Shown here in pieces: positions 33,643 through 43,377 of a DNA stretch of 43,377 nucleotides. The position numbers and the translations under genes were made by a program. The stretch comes from Hirudo medicinalis (taxonomy: Eukaryota > Annelida > Clitellata > Hirudinida > Hirudinidae). How positions within the stretch are numbered: the first letter of the stretch is position 1; each line of letters begins with the position of its first letter. A model generated the notes under the pieces. It saw nothing but the letters and a program-made list of their open reading frames with translations, made no database searches and was not told where the DNA came from. The DNA lies in NCBI GenBank assembly GCA_011800805.1, contig MPNW01000482.1:42391-85767 (forward strand). The letters are read 5' to 3'.

Positions 33643-34743
33643 ATGGAAGCAAAAGATTTAAAATGTTGCGTGAATGGGTGTAATAATGGCGTTCAAAATG
33701 AAGTTAGATTCTTCAAGTTTCCGACAGATCATGCTACCTGTTTAGAATTGTTAGCTCTAATCGGCCGGGAGGATCTCAAGAATATTTCCGTGAGTGAACT
33801 GAGGGAACATTTCTTTTTGTGCTCCGTTCATTTCGTAGATGGAACCGAAAGCAATTTGGAAGAGGTGAATTGCATCATGCTTACAGGTAGCGATATTTTT
33901 AAGTGCGTATCATGTTCGCAACATTTCGATAACGAAACCAGTCTCTACAATCACTGTTCTGAAGGTTGCACAGCGTTAACATTCAAAAACGAGGTTCCAA
34001 CGTTTGGCTGCGAACATTGTAGACAATCTTTCCCAACTCAGGACGATTTATCTCTGCATTTCGATTTGGGATGTCCAGCTTTGAGAGGGTCAACAGAACC
34101 CGATTTCATACCTACATTTGATTGCAAATCCAACTCTGGTTACAATTCTATCTTAAGCACAAAACCAGAAACCTTTTCATTTGACAACGGGACGTTGAGA
34201 AAATTAAAACCGAAAGTTATCTGTTGTCCTATCTGCCCTAAGAAGTTTGCCAATCCGAATGGCTTGAAGAACCATATTAAAATACACAACAACGATAGGC
34301 AATTCGCCTGTTCTGAATGCGGAAAATCCTTTACGGTGATGTCCTGCCTCAAGACTCACATGAACACCATCCACTCGGACAAGAAATATCAGTGTCACAA
34401 ATGCTTCAAGTGCTACCAAAGCGAGCATTACCTGAGAACACACCTCAGAATACATGAAGGAAGAAGAGACTTCGAATGCAGCGTTTGTCAGAAGAAATTT
34501 GTCGATAGTCAGGCCTTGAAGCTCCATTTGAGGATTCATTCTGGCGAGAGACCTTACAAGTGTCAAGTGTGCGGGAAGAGTTTCATTCAGCAGAGCCATC
34601 TAAAAACACATCAACGCATTCATACTGGCGAAAAGCCGTTCCAATGCAAAGTTTGCGGCAAGTACTTTCGCCAACTAAGTAATATCAAAGAACACGAGCG
34701 GGTTCACTTGCCAAAGAATACAAATGCAGGAACAAAAAAATAA
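33643..34743 (+). CDS. THAP-like domain plus C2H2 zinc-finger protein, single exon
   Basis: An intronless 366-residue frame with an in-frame stop three codons before the ATG. Residues 8-66 fit a C2CH THAP zinc finger: CCVNGC at 8-13, FFKFP at 23-27, and LCSVHF with Cys60 and His63; a short hydrophobic LTGSDIF stands where THAP proteins have an AVPTIF-like box. The usual Trp is absent. Two degenerate fingers ending in Cys (about 89-110 and 122-144) come next, then six canonical C2H2 fingers from residue 193 on, the last four with TGEKP-type linkers (HSGERPYKC, HTGEKPFQC). Expected to be a nuclear DNA-binding protein; target unknown. AATAAA at 34795-34800. The lack of introns next to intron-rich neighbours could mean a retrocopy or an ancestrally intronless gene. 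Confidence 0.85.
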   Translation: MEAKDLKCCVNGCNNGVQNEVRFFKFPTDHATCLELLALIGREDLKNISVSELREHFFLCSVHFVDGTESNLEEVNCIMLTGSDIFKCVSCSQHFDNETSLYNHCSEGCTALTFKNEVPTFGCEHCRQSFPTQDDLSLHFDLGCPALRGSTEPDFIPTFDCKSNSGYNSILSTKPETFSFDNGTLRKLKPKVICCPICPKKFANPNGLKNHIKIHNNDRQFACSECGKSFTVMSCLKTHMNTIHSDKKYQCHKCFKCYQSEHYLRTHLRIHEGRRDFECSVCQKKFVDSQALKLHLRIHSGERPYKCQVCGKSFIQQSHLKTHQRIHTGEKPFQCKVCGKYFRQLSNIKEHERVHLPKNTNAGTKK

Positions 34744-35672
34744 ATTTCTCATGCGAGGTTTTGTTTATCAATTGTTGCGTTTTTAAGTAGCTTTAATAAA
34801 ATTATTTCCGGCCATTTTAATGTATGACCTTTGAATGTTGTCATTCCCTTATTAAAATTGTAAACTCTATAAAAGGTGTTGATTTAGATGCCATCGAGTT
34901 TGGCGTTTTCTTGGAGTTTGTAACATTGAACAAATTATTCTCTGGGAACGGAATTAATTACTTTTTACCTCACTATTGTTTTTAATAAGCCCAAAATTTT
35001 CTGATTTTTATATATTCACAAACTGAAGTGCACAGAGCACTATTACAATTTGAGCCCACTTTATGTGAACTTATTTAAGTATTAGATTTCTTTTTTTTTA
35101 AATTTTAACAAACGACAGACAATTCGAAGTAAAACATAAAAGTTAATACGAAAAGTTAATTAAAGCAGAAGAAGCTTTGCATAAAATGATAGATAGAAAA
35201 TGTACGAGCTATTTGTTACTTTCTTAGCTGCGTTGTATTTGCTGACCAGGAAATTAAGTTCACCTTTGAGTTTCTGTTGTTGGAGAGACATAACACAAGT
35301 GCCTTTCATTAGTTAAATAAGTTGAATTTCAATATTTCTGTTTAAGAAAAACCTCTAGAAAACACTGAAATCTTGTAGACTTTCAATTTGGATGAAATTT
35401 GTATATATAAACTTGACCAACTTGATGAACTTTAAGTTTCGAAAAGTAATCTTTTTTTTTTAGATTAAAAACAAAAAGTAACGTAATTTTAAACATCAAT
35501 AGTTTTAATTTACAATTAAAATTAATAAAATTTTAAAATACAAAAACGCGTATTCGTGATCTTCGTGTCCTTGGTCTACACATAAATAAATCTTTTCGAA
35601 GTACATTCGCTTCGAATCATACATAGTTGAGCATTGCAGCATTATAACATATAAATAGCATATTATTCGAAA
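34744..35672. other. Intergenic region to hnRNP copy 1
   Basis: AT-rich, with THAP-gene polyadenylation signal near its left end and the hnRNP promoter and 5' UTR near its right end. No exon seen. A minus-strand open frame at 35505-35723 has no gene-like features. Confidence 0.5.
34795..34800 (+). promoter_or_regulatory. Polyadenylation signal of the THAP/zinc-finger gene
   Basis: AATAAA 52 bases after the stop codon, on the coding strand. Confidence 0.65.
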
Positions 35673-36975
35673 ATGTCTTATAACAACTGCTCCAAGCTGA
35701 ATGACGTAAGTTTCTATTTTCAACTATTTGCTGCTTATTAACAGTATTTGTATATTGGCATAAGAGGAAATCTCTTAACTCACCTTTATAATTTGTAACA
35801 TTTATTTATTTACGTAATGTTTATAAATATTTCATATAGGAGGAAAGTCAACTCAGAAAGTTGTTCATCGGAGGATTGAGCATAGAAACGACAGATGAGA
35901 GCTTGAAAGCTTTTTATTCGAAATGGGGAGAGCTTGTTGACTGCGTCGTCATGAAGGACGCTAACACAAGTCGTTCAAAGTGTTATGGATTCACAACGTT
36001 CTCTGATGCAGAAGCTTTGGACAATTGCATGTTAGAGAGACCTCACATCATTGATGGCAAGCAGGTTGACCCAAAGAGAGCCATGCCCAGAAAGGTAGGA
36101 ATGAGTTTTAATTTTGAAGAATTTAAAGCTGATGCAATATTATTTGATATTACAATGCCTATGTGTATATATTTTAATAGGAAGCTAAAAATTTGGATAT
36201 GCATCAACCTGTTAAGAAAGTTTTCATTGGTGGTCTTAAGGACCTCGTTGAAAACGAAATTAGAGAATACTTTTCTAAGTTTGGTAATGTAGTGGCATTC
36301 GATATGGTTACTGATAAGGCTACTGGGAAGAATAGAGGATTCTGCTTTCTAACTTATGACGATACCGATTCTGTTGATAAGATAGTTTGTGAGTTTCAAA
36401 CCATTTTAGATATATTAATTTTATATTATTATAAATTAAATGACATATTCTAAATTTCAGTGTTAAAGTATCACACGATAAGGGACATCAGGGTGGAAGT
36501 TAAGAAGGCACTTGAGAGAGATACCAGAAGGGGTGTGGGTGGACCTGTGCATGGGAGGGTCGGAATGGGCCCTGCCAGACAAGGCATGCGTTCAAACAAT
36601 GGGCCAATGCCTCGCCCTGGTGGTTATGGAGGAAATTTTGGTATGGCAGACATGCAGCCAGGATATGGACAGTGGAACGTGAATATCCCACAGATGTGGT
36701 CCCAGAATTACCAAGGAACTGAAAGCCATGCAGGATACTCACTTGGAGCTGGCTATGGAGGAAATAATGTAGGAGGAGCAATGAGGGGTAACAGACATAT
36801 GCATAGAGCTGCTGATCCCTACAAAAATTCTAATGCCAATGCCTCATATGGTGCTGCTCCCTATGGCAACACTAACACCACTGCTCCTTACGCTAACACT
36901 GGTTCTGTTCCGCACGGAAGTGCCCCTTATCAGTACGGCTCAAATTCTACAGGTTCAGGTTATGCTCAGAGTTAA
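35673..36975 (+). CDS. hnRNP A/B-like RNA-binding protein, copy 1
   Basis: Four exons in frame, 336 residues: 35673-35705, 35840-36094, 36181-36388, 36461-36975. Two RRMs: RRM1 with RNP2 KLFIGGL and RNP1-type KCYGFTTF; RRM2 with KVFIGGL and RNP1 KNRGFCFLTY. The segment DGKQVDPKRA between them and HTIRDIRVEVKKAL after RRM2 match hnRNP A1/A2B1. A Gly/Asn/Tyr-rich C-terminal domain follows (YGGNFG, GYGQWN, SYGAAPYGN), the low-complexity domain used in condensates and nuclear shuttling. Family role: nuclear pre-mRNA packaging, splicing choice and mRNA transport. A paralogue lies 1.15 kb downstream in the same orientation. AATAAA at 37023 and 37110. Confidence 0.93.
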
Positions 36976-38127
36976 CAAATGTGAGTTGAGTTTTTATCTC
37001 GCCCATATTAGCATTTTGAAAGAATAAATGTTTAATTTCTAAAGTTAAGAATCTGGACTTATTCAAGACACCTAGGAATCCTTAACGACAATTTCCCCTT
37101 GTGCTATTTAATAAAGTGTTTTTGAAAACTTTTGATAATCTGTGGCTCTTTGTATTATCATGATGAATTTAGATACTTTACAAAAAGAAAAATTTAAATG
37201 GTGCTAAATTTTTTAGTGAAAGTAATGCGTTAAATGAACTTTAGTTCCTCAAAGGACTTGCGAACTATTGGTTCAGATATTTAAAGGCATTCCGCCTAGA
37301 TTATTGTTGGATCCACAATAAGAACAACGTTTGGTTGTAATGGCGGTGCAATTAAATTTTATCTCGTCGTTAAGCAAGCGAGAAATTTTTCAATTGAATC
37401 GGCGAATAATGCAATGAGTGCTTATCGTGGTGGCGCCTGCAAAAGGCTGCATGGAACTGGACTGTAATGGAATACGTGATGAATTTGCGTCGATGCCATT
37501 CACAATGTTTAGTACGTTTCAGAACATTGAACTCTGCAGCGCCGAAATGAAGTTACTTAAAAATAAATTTGGTTTAATATGTCGTAGTTATGTCAAATTT
37601 TTAAAGGTGCGTTGAAACAAGCAATTAGCGTTGAGGTGGCTTGACAAAAGTAATGCTAAAACAAAGATTAATTTCTGTGGTCCAAATGGAGTTTACACGT
37701 AAAGTTGTTTTTTGGCACACCATGTCAGAATATCATAATAACATAACATAACCAGTACAACATAAAAAATGGAAATTTTTGATGGCTTATATCGCTTGGA
37801 GTACAGACAAAGGCAAATTTTACTAATATTGACGCAAGCCAAATTTAGAAGAAATCATAATTTGTTTTTATTTTAATAACATTTTAGAGACATATTGGAA
37901 ATACATTAATTGGTTCTGTAATTAAGTAAAATTGAATAATGTAAAAATTTTAAAAATTAAACAATTTTATTAATTTATAAAATTATTTACTTATAAATTT
38001 AAACAAAAGGTTTATTTTAAAAAATTGCCACTTACATCTTCGATGTTTTTCCGAGACTAATTCGGTGAGCGGCATTTGTCGATACGGTCGAGCAATTTCA
38101 CGCATTTTTTAGTTATCGAGTCAGAAA
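36976..38127. other. Region between the two hnRNP copies
   Basis: Holds copy-1 polyadenylation signals (37023, 37110), AT-rich sequence, and a GC-richer patch at 37,300-37,620 with an open frame at 37418-37615 ending at a gtgcgt donor-like site. That patch might be an alternative 5' exon of copy 2 or an element remnant; it resembles nothing I know. Copy 2's promoter and 5' UTR occupy the last 100 bases. Confidence 0.5.
37023..37115 (+). promoter_or_regulatory. Two polyadenylation signals of hnRNP copy 1
   Basis: AATAAA at 37023-37028 and again at 37110-37115, 48 and 135 bases after the stop. Alternative 3' ends are possible. Confidence 0.6.
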
Positions 38128-39501
38128 ATGTCTAACGAGAACGCTGAAGTAAGTAGTGGTTCTGTGTTGTTTGTGCCAATTCGATAAAATTTCGCCTTTG
38201 TCGGTCCGTCTCACAGCGCCTAATCATCGTTCGTAACTCCGCTAAATATATTATTATCGAATTTTCAGTCTCAAGACTCGGACCAGTTTAAAAAATTGTT
38301 CATCGGTGGTTTACATATCGATACCACCGATGAAAGCTTGAAAACGTTTTACTCAAAATGGGGCGAGGTGGTGGATTGCATTGTGATGAGAGACTCCAAT
38401 ACTGGTCGGTCAAAGTGTTTTGGCTTTATAACGTTCAGTGAGGCTGAAATGGTGGACAGATGCATGTCAGAGAGGCCCCACATTGTTGATGGCAAGCAGG
38501 TGGACCCTAAGAGGCAATGCCAAGAAAGGTGAGATTGTCTAAAATTAAGTATTAAATGATAGAGCATGTGTAATTTAGTGCATACACAGATATATTGTAG
38601 TGTTGTATCATAAAACATATCATATCCTATTTTTCATAGGAGGCAAATAAAACAGAGCTGCACCAACCCGTTAAGAAAGTTTTCATCGGTGGTCTTAGGG
38701 AGCCACTAGATGAAAATGAATTAAGGGAATACTTTTCTAGGTTCGGTAACGTAGTATCAATTGATATGGTTACTGATAAAATGACGGGGAAGAATAGAGG
38801 ATTCTGCTTTCTAACTTATGACGATACCGATTCTGTCGATAAAATAGTTTGTAAGTTACAAGACAGTTATCATTTATTATGTAAATAAATAGCATTCATT
38901 CTTAGAATGTATTTTTATCCTTTGTAGTATTAAAATATCACACAATAAAAGATGTTAGAGTTGAAGTCAAAAAAGCAGTAGAGAAGGATGCAAGAGGAGG
39001 TGCGGGCGGACCCGCGAGAGGCTGGGGTGGTATGAACCAACCTAGGGGTGGTATGCCTCCAAACAGGCCGGGTAGATTTCCTGGAAGGCCAGATTATGGA
39101 GTTAACAACTACCCTGGTGGTTATGGAAGTAAGTTTTATCAGTTAGATTACTTATGTTGTAATGTTGATCATTCATTCTTGTTTTATTCCCAGATGGCCA
39201 AATGGGTGGATATGGAGAATGGGATCAAAATGCACCATCTATGTGGAACCAGGGTGCTGGCTACAATAATGGTTATGGAGGTATTTATCAAGAGATTAAA
39301 AATTAGGTTGCTGTTGAATGTCAATGTCTTAACTCAGCAGGAAATGATTACTACTCGTTTGGTTCTGCCTATGGAAACAATTACGGTGGTGGAGCTGTGA
39401 AGGGCAACAGGCATCCTCAGAGGGCAGCTGGGCCCTATGGAAACCCACCTGCACCTGCTTATGGCAACAGTTATACCCCAGGAAGCTATGGGCAGAATTA
39501 A
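38128..39501 (+). CDS. hnRNP A/B-like RNA-binding protein, copy 2 (one-base frame break)
   Basis: Six exons align with copy 1: 38128-38148, 38269-38528, 38640-38850, 38928-39128, 39194-39280, 39338-39501. RRM1 has KLFIGGLHIDTTDESLKTF and RRM2 KVFIGGL with KNRGFCFLTY. The Gly-rich tail (GGPARGWGGM, RPGRFPGRPDYG, YGNSYTPGSYGQN) is split by two extra introns absent from copy 1. Near the end of exon 2 copy 1 reads DPKRAMPRK before its donor. Here a base is missing after aagagg, so the frame slips to a stop unless the deletion is an assembly error. With one base restored the exons total 315 codons, and every other junction is phase-matched. Selection has clearly kept the rest open, so error or very recent damage is likelier than old decay. 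Confidence 0.85.
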
Positions 39502-40703
39502 TTGGTGTGAGTAATATTGAATCGGATGAGCAATGTTTTTCATAAACTGATGGGAATGTTTTCCATTTCAGGTTATGTCCGGCCAGAATGATTTGTTGAT
39601 TAATGAGGCCGAATGTGATGACATGGAGTTTGGAAGGATTGCTTGCGAGGTCATCCTCGGAAAATGTTAATTTTTTTTTTGGTAAAATATGAGACTGCAA
39701 TGAATTGTGGAGTTTTGTTTTATTGCTTGGACAGGATTTCTTGAAATCTAATTAAATAAAATTAGATTCTTTGTATGAAAGATGTCATGAAGGCTTGGAA
39801 TCAGAGTGTCGTGTAAATTACGTATATAGTAACAAGCTAATTTTTGTGACAAATTAAGATTTTACAAATGCGTTCCCTAGCTGGCTAGGGGTAACAATTG
39901 GTAATTGTAGACAGGGTGGTCTGCAAGTCTACTGGTCTTGAGTTAAAATTTCTTCCGACTTTGTATTCTGATGAGTTGCTAAGTTGTGACTTTCAGACCA
40001 TGCACTCGCAGCAGCAATTAATGCCCAGCAAATAGCGTGCGCGAACATCAACATGAAGCTCTCGAGCTATACATCCTAATTTTAGATCCAAAAACGGCTT
40101 CAGATATCTGTTTTGCTATTGTCACGGAAATCAATCTGATTCGTGAGCGATTGATTTAATGTCATTACATTAATGGTTCGATTTGTACTATTTCAGGAGC
40201 GACCGATTAAACGAAATCAGAAATCACGGGCACTTGTGATCTTGTGATTGACATAATGAAATTTACGAATATGGAAAATAATTTAAGCTCTATCAATTAA
40301 TAATATTAGCCGATCTTGGAGCGAGGAATCTAATTTGGTAAAACCGATTTTGTAGTATCTTAGAAGCTGAACAATATGTGAAATATTAGATTGGAGCAAG
40401 ATCTTACGGCGAACATGCTTTGACATTTTTAATTTATAAAGATTTAACTTTATGACATACAGCGTTTCTTGAAGAATGTTAGCCTGCTTCATTGAAAAAC
40501 ATGGTTACTGAAATATATTTTCAGATATATCGGAAAGTTTTCTGGATTAAAATAACACATAAAAATGTTTTGAAATAAGTAATTTAATCAAATAAAATTT
40601 CACTTACCATCCAATCAGACCTTTTTTTTATTCATGGTTAGCATCTTTAAAATATAAACAATCTATCAGCGTACGAGGAGCGATTTTGTTTCAAAATATT
40701 GCA
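39502..40703. other. hnRNP copy 2 3' UTR and SNRNP27 upstream region
   Basis: Contains a probable 3' UTR intron (donor gtgagt at 39507, acceptor ttccatttcag ending at 39571) and AATAAA at 39755-39760. The middle (39,850-40,250) is unique sequence without recognisable coding; the last 100 bases are SNRNP27 promoter and 5' UTR. Confidence 0.5.
39755..39760 (+). promoter_or_regulatory. Polyadenylation signal of hnRNP copy 2
   Basis: AATAAA on the coding strand about 185 bases after the probable 3' UTR splice acceptor. Confidence 0.65.
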
Positions 40704-42911
40704 ATGGCCAGAGATGTAAGCCGTTCTCCACGGAAGGGTATAAATTAAATTTTGTCTATTTTATTGAACATCTGTCTGATTAGGTGTTCAATTGTAAAAG
40801 TGGTCAAAAACAAGAATTATTCAAATATAAAGTACTTTAACGTTGTCAGGATGGTATTTAGCTTATAATAATATAAACTCATAAATCCAACGGTTTTCTT
40901 TTTATTTGCTTTTGTTAAGGTCACTTTTGGGATTAGTCAGTTAATCATCTGATGGAAAAGTATAACTATAAAATTTAACTATAAAAGGAAATTGTGGTAG
41001 TTCTATTGATCTCAAATGATGAACTTTACTCTATTCTTTGTGCCCATTTATTTTTTAGGTTCATATAGTGATGCTTCAAAACACCAAATGAAAATATGAA
41101 ACTTTGAAAAATCATTTTAATTTATTAATAAATTAATTTTGAGATGCCAAAAAGAGGCACAGATCCAGATCTCGATCCAGATCAAGAGGCAGGGACAGAG
41201 ATCAGGAGAGGAAGAGGAGGCGTGAGTGTCAGATTAAATCAATTGAATTCACTCTATTTTATTCATTAATGTTTATGTCCAAGATAGCTAGGCTAGCTTG
41301 AAAACTGAGTAGCTATTGTAATAATGTGAGGAATTAATTGATTTATTTTTGAGGAATTAAGAATTAAAAATATGCTCTGCCTTACGTTGTTAACGGAATC
41401 AGTTTTGTGTAGAGGAATTTTACCAGTAAATGTTCGATCAACTACAATGTGTGCTGCCTGTTGATATTGTGGATAATGCTTTAGTTAGGGAGATTCTAAT
41501 TTCAATAAGGCACTGTTTGTCTTTTTTTAGATCTTGACAGAACCAGGTCGATGTCAAAGTCAAGATCTCCCCGATACAGGAGGAGAGGTGACTCACCCTC
41601 CAGGGCTCACAGGTCACAGAGGGATCACAACTCAAGGAGGAGGAGTAGGTCTCGGTTGGTGATAACATTGTAATATTGTAATTATTATTTCTGCCTATTA
41701 TTAAAATAATTAAACCACTAAGGAAGCAACTTTTTGATGAACTTATTTCAGTTGAAGTTAATATTATGCATTTTCTGTTACTTTAACAGTAGATATGAAT
41801 CTATTAATATTCCGTGCTGCAACTTATTCCTTTTAACAGGTAATAATCTTGAATCATCAACTAATTCATATCAATAAATAACAATCTTTAAATTTTGGAT
41901 TTGAAGTTCCAAATTATAATGCTTATTTTGCAGTTCCAAAGACGACGACGTCGTGTTCGTTTGCGAGCAGAGACCCGGCGAAACGACCGCTCCTGCCACT
42001 ACGTCCATCAACAATCGTCAGTTCAGTTCGCTCATTTATTGAATTTACACTAATTATGAATACATTCAAATTTTGAGGATACAAATTTATTTTATTTCAC
42101 TTCATTTCACGAACTCGAAGATCCGTTAGACGATTAAAACTAATAAAATTCGAAGATCTCAAAAACGGAATTGTATGAGTGGGGTCAATTGAAGAATTAT
42201 TTATACATTAATTGAAAGAAGTATTTTCATTTTTTTGAAAAGTATCAGAACCTTTGCATCATTAAACAACTCAGTAACGTGCGGTAACTGTTTATTTTCT
42301 TACAGCTGTCGATTTAACAGAAAAAGTGGTTGAACCTGCCAACGAGGACGACATGATGATGAAGAAGTTGATGGGGTTCGCCACTTTTGAAACCACCAAG
42401 GTTGGCAATTAAGAAAAAGTGCTGACAAGTGCAACAATTTGATGAGTGATCGTCGCTGCTGGCGATGATGACTTTTTTTAATTTCTAAATATTGTTATCA
42501 ATCACAGAGCTGATGATATGGCAAGAGTGCATAAACTATTAAAAATAATCAATTTTTACTTATTCATTCATTGCAAGACTAGAGCAAAATATGTCTTTTA
42601 CTTTATCAATTGATTTTATGCTAATTATTGCTAATCAGGGTAAGAAGGTGGGTGGCAATGACCAGGGAACCTCGAGGATCAATGTCAAGAGAAAGTATAG
42701 GTAGGAAGATTTACTTCATGTTTTAATAAAATTACTGATCAGGTACTCGTAACATGCTCAGCAACTGAAGGTATTACCTTGTAAAAATTGTCCTGCAATA
42801 AACTTTTACTAATCATCCCAACTGTAATAAATTAGTATATTGATTGAATCAACCAGGCAATACATGAATCGTGTCGGAGGGTTCAACAGGCCACTGGACC
42901 CAGTGCATTAA
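40704..42911 (+). CDS. SNRNP27: SNRNP27, U4/U6.U5 tri-snRNP 27 kDa-like protein
   Basis: Seven phase-matched exons give 165 residues (human family member about 155): 40704-40715, 41155-41221, 41531-41654, 41934-42016, 42306-42400, 42639-42700, 42857-42911. The first exon encodes only MARD before a gtaagc donor. Exons 2-3 form an RS domain (RHRSRSRSRSRG, SKSRSPRYRRRG). The C-terminus is the diagnostic conserved block: MMMKKLMGFATFETTK, then KRKYRQYMNRVGGFNRPLD. SNRNP27 is a component of the spliceosomal tri-snRNP in the nucleus and takes part in early spliceosome activation and 5' splice-site choice. The N-terminal exon assignment is weaker than the rest, because a longer first exon ending at 40737 (gtataa donor) does not keep the RS frame. 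Its neighbour upstream is another RNA-processing gene pair. Confidence 0.9.
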
Positions 42912-42944
42912 TATCAAACAGCCTTCCATTGGTTCAGAAGCAAC

Positions 42945-42980
<36 letters not shown>

Positions 42981-43377
42981 ATTTGCATGATTAAATTTAC
43001 TTTAGGACAGCCTGTTGTTTAAGTTTAATCCAAACATGAATGGAATGAATTTGGAATATAAATTATGACTAGTTCTTGCAGGAACAAACACATTGTTGTC
43101 AGAAGTAATTTGTGATATTTAAGCCTTATGGTCTGATTGACAGGAAAGCATTGTGGAAGCTTTGATGCACCCAACATCAATAATTCAGAATGCTGGAATG
43201 TTTGTTTAAATAATTGACTTGGCTCTTGTTTGATTGAGAGAAAGTGAAAGACCCATCACTTTCTTGCTTTCACTGATGTGATGCATCCATGCATCCATGA
43301 ACGTCAGTTCTAATGTGAAAGGGCAAAACAATTTTAGAATTGATGTACAAAAATGCTTTGCTGCAGTGAGCATTGGT
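42912..43377. other. SNRNP27 3' UTR and flank
   Basis: Begins with a (att)n run at 42949-42977. The remainder is unique AT-rich sequence with no recognisable exon before the window ends. Confidence 0.5.

Noticed and set aside
37418..37615. 65-codon ORF between the hnRNP copies
   Set aside because: No family resemblance; possibly a non-coding first exon, but nothing proves it.
39329..39700. 123-codon minus-strand ORF over the end of hnRNP copy 2
   Set aside because: Antisense of the Gly/Tyr-rich exon; codon pattern explained by the plus-strand gene.

Overview
This is nuclear DNA from an animal, almost certainly an invertebrate bilaterian. Genes are split by GT-AG introns, the sequence is AT-rich, and every protein I recognise is metazoan: an EGF-receptor-family kinase, a SOCS6/7-like SH2 protein, TFIIIA, hnRNP A/B, SNRNP27 and a THAP zinc-finger protein. 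The extended cysteine-rich ectodomain of the receptor and the density of triplet and tetranucleotide microsatellites would suit a lophotrochozoan such as an annelid (a leech is one guess), but I cannot fix the species.

Layout. Positions 1-20,600 are gene-poor and repeat-rich. A 638-codon ORF (1163-3079) is probably the first coding exon of a SOCS6/7-like gene; its SH2 exons follow at 11,652-12,380 after an 8.6 kb intron full of microsatellites and a 5'-truncated LINE with an assembly gap. A minus-strand gene (16,656-13,919) encodes an unrecognised serine-rich, mucin-like, single-pass membrane protein. About 18 copies of the E-box palindrome CACGTG lie in the first 17.5 kb and I see none afterwards.

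Positions 20,647-42,911 are gene-dense and all on the plus strand. An EGFR/ErbB gene occupies 20,647-28,687 as 17 exons that join in one frame (1155 residues), lacking only its 5' exons (signal peptide, L1). TFIIIA follows (29,816-32,445, nine exons, 391 residues), then a single-exon THAP/C2H2 protein (33,643-34,743), a tandem pair of hnRNP A/B-like genes (35,673-36,975 and 38,128-39,501) and SNRNP27 (40,704-42,911, seven exons, 165 residues).

Biology. The receptor carries a complete kinase core and a tail rich in Grb2-type and p85-type tyrosine motifs; SOCS6/7-class proteins are known regulators of receptor-tyrosine-kinase signalling, though adjacency here may be chance. The right half is biased to RNA and transcription factors. 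Three apparent one-base deletions (two in the SOCS-like gene, one in hnRNP copy 2) could be assembly errors or real decay. I found no wholly new multi-gene system; the most unusual items are the mucin-like membrane protein, a TFIIIA without finger 7, a gene-conversion tract between the hnRNP copies, and the E-box-rich repeat compartment.
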